Part shown: positions 60,399 to 63,514 of the stretch, in pieces
Position numbering within the stretch: position 1 is the stretch's first letter
Layout of the letters: each line of letters begins with the position of its first letter
Assembly: GCA_023391835.1 (NCBI GenBank)
Contig: JAEWAE010000001.1
Coordinates: 1-63,514, forward strand
Direction of reading: 5' to 3'
DNA: 63,514 bases
From: Bacillota bacterium
GTDB lineage: Bacteria > Bacillota > Clostridia > Oscillospirales > Ethanoligenentaceae
Notes under the pieces: model-generated
Seen by the model: only the letters and a program-made list of their open reading frames with translations
Databases searched by the model: none
Told to the model about the DNA's origin: nothing
Program-made: the position numbers and the translations under genes

Positions 60399-62125
60399 CA
60401 GACAGCCGCCCCCTTCCGCTGGGTTTCCCAGATATCGCGGTAAATGGGGCTCCCCGCCAGCAGTTCCGCGTGAGTGCCGAAGGCGCTGACGTGCCCGTCG
60501 TCGAGAATGACGATGCGGTCGGCATCCGCGATGTCGCCCACCCTCTGGGTGATGATGAGCTTGGTGGCGTCCCGCAGCCCCTCGGTCATCCGGCGCCGGA
60601 TAACACCCTCGGTGGCGGTATCCACCGCGCTGAGGGAGTCGTCGAAAATCAGCACCCGCGGGTGCTTGAGCAGCGCCCGGGCAATGCACAGCCGCTGCTT
60701 CTGCCCGCCGGATACGTTGACGCCGCCCTGCCCCAGGTCGGTGTCGTAGCCCTCGGGCATCCGGCTGAGGAATTCATCCGCGCAGGCGATGTGGCAGGCC
60801 CAATCAAGCTCCTGCTGCGTCGCGCCGGGGTTGCCCCAGCGCAGGTTGTCGCGGATGGTGCCGGAGAAAAGCGTGTTATTCTGCAGCACCATGGCCACCG
60901 CGTCGCGCAGATGGCCCAGCGGGTATTCCCGCACGTCGCGGCCGTCGATTCTGAGGCTCCCGGCCGACACGTCGTAAAGCCGGGGCAGCAGCTGCACCAG
61001 CGAAGTCTTGGCCGAACCGGTGCCCCCGACGATGCCGACGGTTTCCCCCGCATGAAAATGCAGATTCACGTCCGAAAGCACGTATTCCGGCGCCTTGGGG
61101 TCATAGCGGAAACCGACGTGGTCGAATTCGATCTCGCCGCGCGTCACCCGTGCGTCGGGCCGGCCGTTGTCGACGATAGTCGCCGGCTCGTCGAGCACCT
61201 CAAAGACCCGGCGCGCCGACGTGGCGGAACGGCTGAGCATGAGAAACACGTTGGAAATCATCATCAGGGAATTCAGTATCTGCAGCACATAGCTCAAAAA
61301 GCCCGTCAGCTCGCCCACCTGCATGCTGCCCTGATGGATGAAGTTGCCGCCGAACCACAAAAGCGACACGATGGTCGCATACATGATCAGTTGGAAATAC
61401 GGCATGTTGAGCGTGGCAAAGTGGAATGCCCGCTCGGACTGGCTGCGGTATTCCTCATTCACCGCGGCGAATTTCCGGCACTCGTCGCCGCCTTTTGCAA
61501 AGGCTTTGACGGTGCGGATTGCCGTGAGATTTTCCTGCACGATGGAATTGACGCGGTCCAGCGCCCGCTGCATCCCGCCGTATATGGGCCCGAGGGCGCG
61601 CAGAATAAAGTAAAGACCCAGCGCCAGCACCGGCATGGCGATCATAAAGACCACCGCCAGTCGCGGGCTGAGCGAGATCGACAGCACCAGCGCCAGCACC
61701 ATCATCACCGGCCCGCGCACCATGGGCCGGATGCCGTTGCACACGGCGTTTTGCAGAATCGTCACGTCGCTGGTCAGCCGCGTAATCAGCGACGCGCCGC
61801 TGAAACGGTCGAGACTCGCAAACGAGAAGCCCTGCACCTTGCGGTACTCGGCGTCCCGCAGCCGGGCACCGAAACCCTGGCCCGCACGGGCTGCCATGCG
61901 GGCGTACCCCACGCCCAGCACCACCGACACCAGCGCGCACAAAATCATCAGCGCGCTCTGCCGCAGGATATACCCCCGGTCGCGCCGGATCACGCCCACG
62001 TCGATAATTCCCGCCATAATCAGCGGGATCACCAGCTCGAACACACACTCGAACACTACGCACACGGCGCTGCCCAGCAGATCCTTCCGATACTGGTCAA
62101 AATACGAAAACAGCCGCCTGATCAA
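60398..62125 (-). CDS. ABC exporter, ATP-binding/permease subunit (first of pair)
   Basis: A 575-residue half-transporter with six helices and an ABC ATPase. Walker A reads GGTGSAKTSL (Ala in place of the usual Gly before Lys), signature NVSGGQKQRL, Walker B VLIFDDSLSA with Asp where the catalytic Glu normally stands. The H-loop position reads TQRVGD (Arg in place of the His). This is the pattern of the degenerate-site subunit in heterodimeric exporters. It lies downstream of a MarR regulator; substrate unknown, drug efflux is a common role. Confidence 0.92.
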   Translation of the reverse strand: MIRRLFSYFDQYRKDLLGSAVCVVFECVFELVIPLIMAGIIDVGVIRRDRGYILRQSALMILCALVSVVLGVGYARMAARAGQGFGARLRDAEYRKVQGFSFASLDRFSGASLITRLTSDVTILQNAVCNGIRPMVRGPVMMVLALVLSISLSPRLAVVFMIAMPVLALGLYFILRALGPIYGGMQRALDRVNSIVQENLTAIRTVKAFAKGGDECRKFAAVNEEYRSQSERAFHFATLNMPYFQLIMYATIVSLLWFGGNFIHQGSMQVGELTGFLSYVLQILNSLMMISNVFLMLSRSATSARRVFEVLDEPATIVDNGRPDARVTRGEIEFDHVGFRYDPKAPEYVLSDVNLHFHAGETVGIVGGTGSAKTSLVQLLPRLYDVSAGSLRIDGRDVREYPLGHLRDAVAMVLQNNTLFSGTIRDNLRWGNPGATQQELDWACHIACADEFLSRMPEGYDTDLGQGGVNVSGGQKQRLCIARALLKHPRVLIFDDSLSAVDTATEGVIRRRMTEGLRDATKLIITQRVGDIADADRIVILDDGHVSAFGTHAELLAGSPIYRDIWETQRKGAAV

Positions 62126-62158
62126 ACTATTCCCCTCCCGATAAAACGACCGGCCGGA

Positions 62159-62587
62159 TCACTCGGCCGGCTTCCCTGTCAGATTCCAGTACATCCGGCA
62201 GAGATAGCCGATGAACTGCTCCTTTTCCTGTGCCGAAAAATCCCGCAGCGCATCCGCTTCCACCTCCGCGCAGAGCACATCCCAGCGCGCACAGGCTTCC
62301 CGCCCCGCCCCCGTGATGGTAACCGACTCCGCCCGCCGGTTTTCCCCCGGCTCGGCCCGCCGGATCATTCCGGCCTGAGCCATGTTGTCGAGCAGCCGCG
62401 ACACGGTGGCCGGCTCGATATCCAGTGCGTAAGCGATATCTTTCTGCATGCAGTTGTCGTGCCGCGTCAGATAATGCAGCACCTTGGGCTGGCCCGGCGA
62501 CAGACCGATGGCCATCATGCCCGGCCTAGTGTGGTTTTTCTGCGCGTGGAAGGCCTTATACAGCGCCATATGCAAACCGACCGGCAT
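62159..62587 (-). CDS. MarR family transcriptional regulator
   Basis: A 142-residue winged-helix repressor (DNCMQKDIAYALDIEPATVSRLLDNMAQAGMIRR recognition region; wing with RRAEPGENRRAESV). It is first in a three-gene operon with the two ABC genes and probably represses it. The ATG at 62587 is eight bases after AAGGAGG; in-frame ATGs at 62593 and 62605 are too close to or ahead of that site. Tandem palindromes lie just upstream. Confidence 0.9.
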   Translation of the reverse strand: MPVGLHMALYKAFHAQKNHTRPGMMAIGLSPGQPKVLHYLTRHDNCMQKDIAYALDIEPATVSRLLDNMAQAGMIRRAEPGENRRAESVTITGAGREACARWDVLCAEVEADALRDFSAQEKEQFIGYLCRMYWNLTGKPAE

Positions 62588-62606
62588 ATGCATTTCCTCC
62601 TTCATT

Positions 62607-62633
62607 TTAGCAAGCTAACAATTAGCATGCTAA
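62607..62633. promoter_or_regulatory. tandem MarR operators
   Basis: TTAGCAAGCTAA (62607-62618) and TTAGCATGCTAA (62622-62633) are two copies of TTAGCnnGCTAA, 15 bases centre to centre, just upstream of the marR ribosome site. The second is a perfect palindrome of 14 with its flanks. Confidence 0.65.
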
Positions 62634-62703
62634 TCATACGCCGCAGGGAGGGTGATGTCAAGGCAGCGGGAGCCGGAAATCCGCGGCTTTTTGTGCGGCG
62701 GGG

Positions 62704-62732
62704 TTGTCACCCACCCGGCAAACGGATACAAT
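62704..62732 (+). promoter_or_regulatory. predicted promoter of the SRAP gene
   Basis: TTGTCA (62704-62709) and TACAAT (62727-62732) are 17 bases apart, about 30 bases before the ATG. No SOS-box-like palindrome was noted. Confidence 0.6.
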
Positions 62733-62763
62733 AAAAGGCAGACGATAAGGGGGAGGTTTCGGC

Positions 62764-63360
62764 ATGTGCGCCATTTTTCAGCTGGCCGACGGGGATGAGG
62801 AAGAGCTGCGCGCCATCTGCGAAGCCGTCACGCGCAAATGCGGCGACGGGTCGGTGCAGGAATGCATCGGGCACGACATTTATCCCGGCGGCACGGCCAT
62901 CGTCTCCGGCGGGCCGGGCAGGGCGACGCGGATGCGGTGGGGGTTCCCGCTGCAGGGCACCCCCCGGCCGGTATTCAACGCCCGGGCCGAGAGTTTGGAG
63001 GAGCGGCCGCTTTTCCGCGCGGTGCTGCATCACCGCTGCCTGGTGCCCGCCACCTCGTTTTATGAGTTCGACCGGGGCCACCGACGCTATCGCGTCGCTC
63101 TGCCGGCGCGACGCTTTTTCTATCTGGCGGGCCTGTGGGCGCCCTTCCACGGGGCGGACGGCCGCCCCGGCTTCTGTTTCACCATCGTCACCACGCCGCC
63201 CAACCGTGCCATCGGTGCGTTTCACGACCGCATGCCGGCCATCCTCACGCCTCAAACGGCGCCGATCTGGCTGCAGGCGGGCGCCGGCTCGCTGGAAGTC
63301 CTCCGCCCGCTGGAAGAGGACACCGACGTTGCACTCTCCCCTCTCCCCGCCCGCGGCTGA
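62764..63360 (+). CDS. SRAP/HMCES family DNA abasic-site protein (YedK-like)
   Basis: A 198-residue SOS response-associated peptidase fold protein. The catalytic Cys2 (MCAIF) becomes N-terminal after Met removal and forms a thiazolidine link to abasic sites in single-stranded DNA. The other conserved residues are in NARAE, PATSFYEF and FHDRMPAIL (the active-site His). GGGGGAGG precedes the ATG. It is alone on the plus strand. Confidence 0.93.
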   Translation: MCAIFQLADGDEEELRAICEAVTRKCGDGSVQECIGHDIYPGGTAIVSGGPGRATRMRWGFPLQGTPRPVFNARAESLEERPLFRAVLHHRCLVPATSFYEFDRGHRRYRVALPARRFFYLAGLWAPFHGADGRPGFCFTIVTTPPNRAIGAFHDRMPAILTPQTAPIWLQAGAGSLEVLRPLEEDTDVALSPLPARG

Positions 63361-63395
63361 GTGGAAACGATCGGCGCGCATAGGCATAAATCAAA

Positions 63396-63466
63396 ACCAC
63401 GCGTTGAACGCGTGGTATGCACCAGCCCTAGAAGGGCATATTACTGACATGCGTCTTAAGACGCAT
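63396..63466. repeat. cluster of three short palindromes at the window edge
   Basis: ACCACGCGT-TGA-ACGCGTGGT (63396-63416), GCCCT-AGA-AGGGC (63425-63437) and the perfect palindrome ATGCGTCTTAAGACGCAT (63449-63466). Close spacing of such hairpins is seen at ends of IS200/IS605-type elements and in MITEs; no transposase is in view before the window ends. Confidence 0.45.
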
Positions 63467-63514
63467 TGAAAAAATCTGCCAACCGCATTATCTTTACAGG
63501 CCGCCGCTAAAGCG

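Overview
The window is a high-GC (roughly 60-65 %) chromosomal segment that looks like an anaerobic, endospore-forming Firmicute of the class Clostridia, probably near Oscillospiraceae/Ruminococcaceae. The pointers are two CotF-like spore coat genes, candidate forespore-type promoters, GlgC/GlgD-type glycogen synthesis, RqcH, mini-RNase III, the YfmF/YfmH M16 pair, an energy-converting Ech [NiFe] hydrogenase, and an L27 without the cleavable N-terminal extension. Glycan-active enzymes (GH13, GH29, GH38, a GH10-like protein) fit a gut or other carbohydrate-rich habitat. No rRNA, CRISPR array, prophage or intact insertion sequence was seen.

Layout. (1) 1-10.4 kb, minus strand: a six-gene glycogen operon, glgB-glgC-glgD-glgA-glgP-GH13, behind a TTTACA-17-TACAAT promoter. 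(2) 10.5-17.4 kb: a zinc-ribbon membrane protein, yebC, an rRNA m5C methyltransferase, a tiny Q/N/K-rich protein resembling gamma-type SASPs, a YitT protein, mini-RNase III and Obg. (3) 17.6-23 kb, plus strand: yfmF-yfmH-lgt-folD, then rplU-rpmA from its own promoter. yfmF has an apparent attenuator. (4) 23.4-25.7 kb: alpha-L-fucosidase divergent from an AraC regulator. (5) 25.8-32.3 kb, minus: rqcH with a short MprF-like protein, trmK-nif3, and two small Cys-containing proteins. (6) 32.3-32.9 kb: a gene-free stretch with a consensus promoter, many predicted hairpins and a tRNA-like sequence lacking a proper anticodon arm. This is the most intriguing non-coding locus. (7) 33-44 kb, minus: a continuous 12-gene operon echABCDEF-hypABFCDE encoding a membrane-bound, proton- or sodium-coupled hydrogenase and all six pleiotropic NiFe maturation factors. 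(8) 44.2-49.4 kb: a secreted GH10-like protein, DUF1294, two HAD phosphatases (one with no conventional start codon), CotF-like proteins, a solitary MazF and a 76-residue Cys-rich protein behind a long inverted repeat. (9) 49.4-54 kb: YfhO, a NYN/OST-HTH RNase-like protein and a FlxA-like coiled-coil protein. (10) 54-63.5 kb: alpha-mannosidase with AraC, a heterodimeric ABC exporter with a MarR regulator and tandem operators, a SRAP/HMCES protein, and a hairpin cluster at the right edge.

How it fits together. Glycogen storage and breakdown, fucose and mannose trimming, and Ech-based hydrogen production with ion pumping describe a saccharolytic fermenter that conserves energy by disposing of reduced ferredoxin as H2. 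The remainder is housekeeping for translation quality control, rRNA/tRNA modification, lipoproteins and folate, plus sporulation and envelope functions. All functional calls come from motifs and family knowledge read directly from the sequence; no database search was run.
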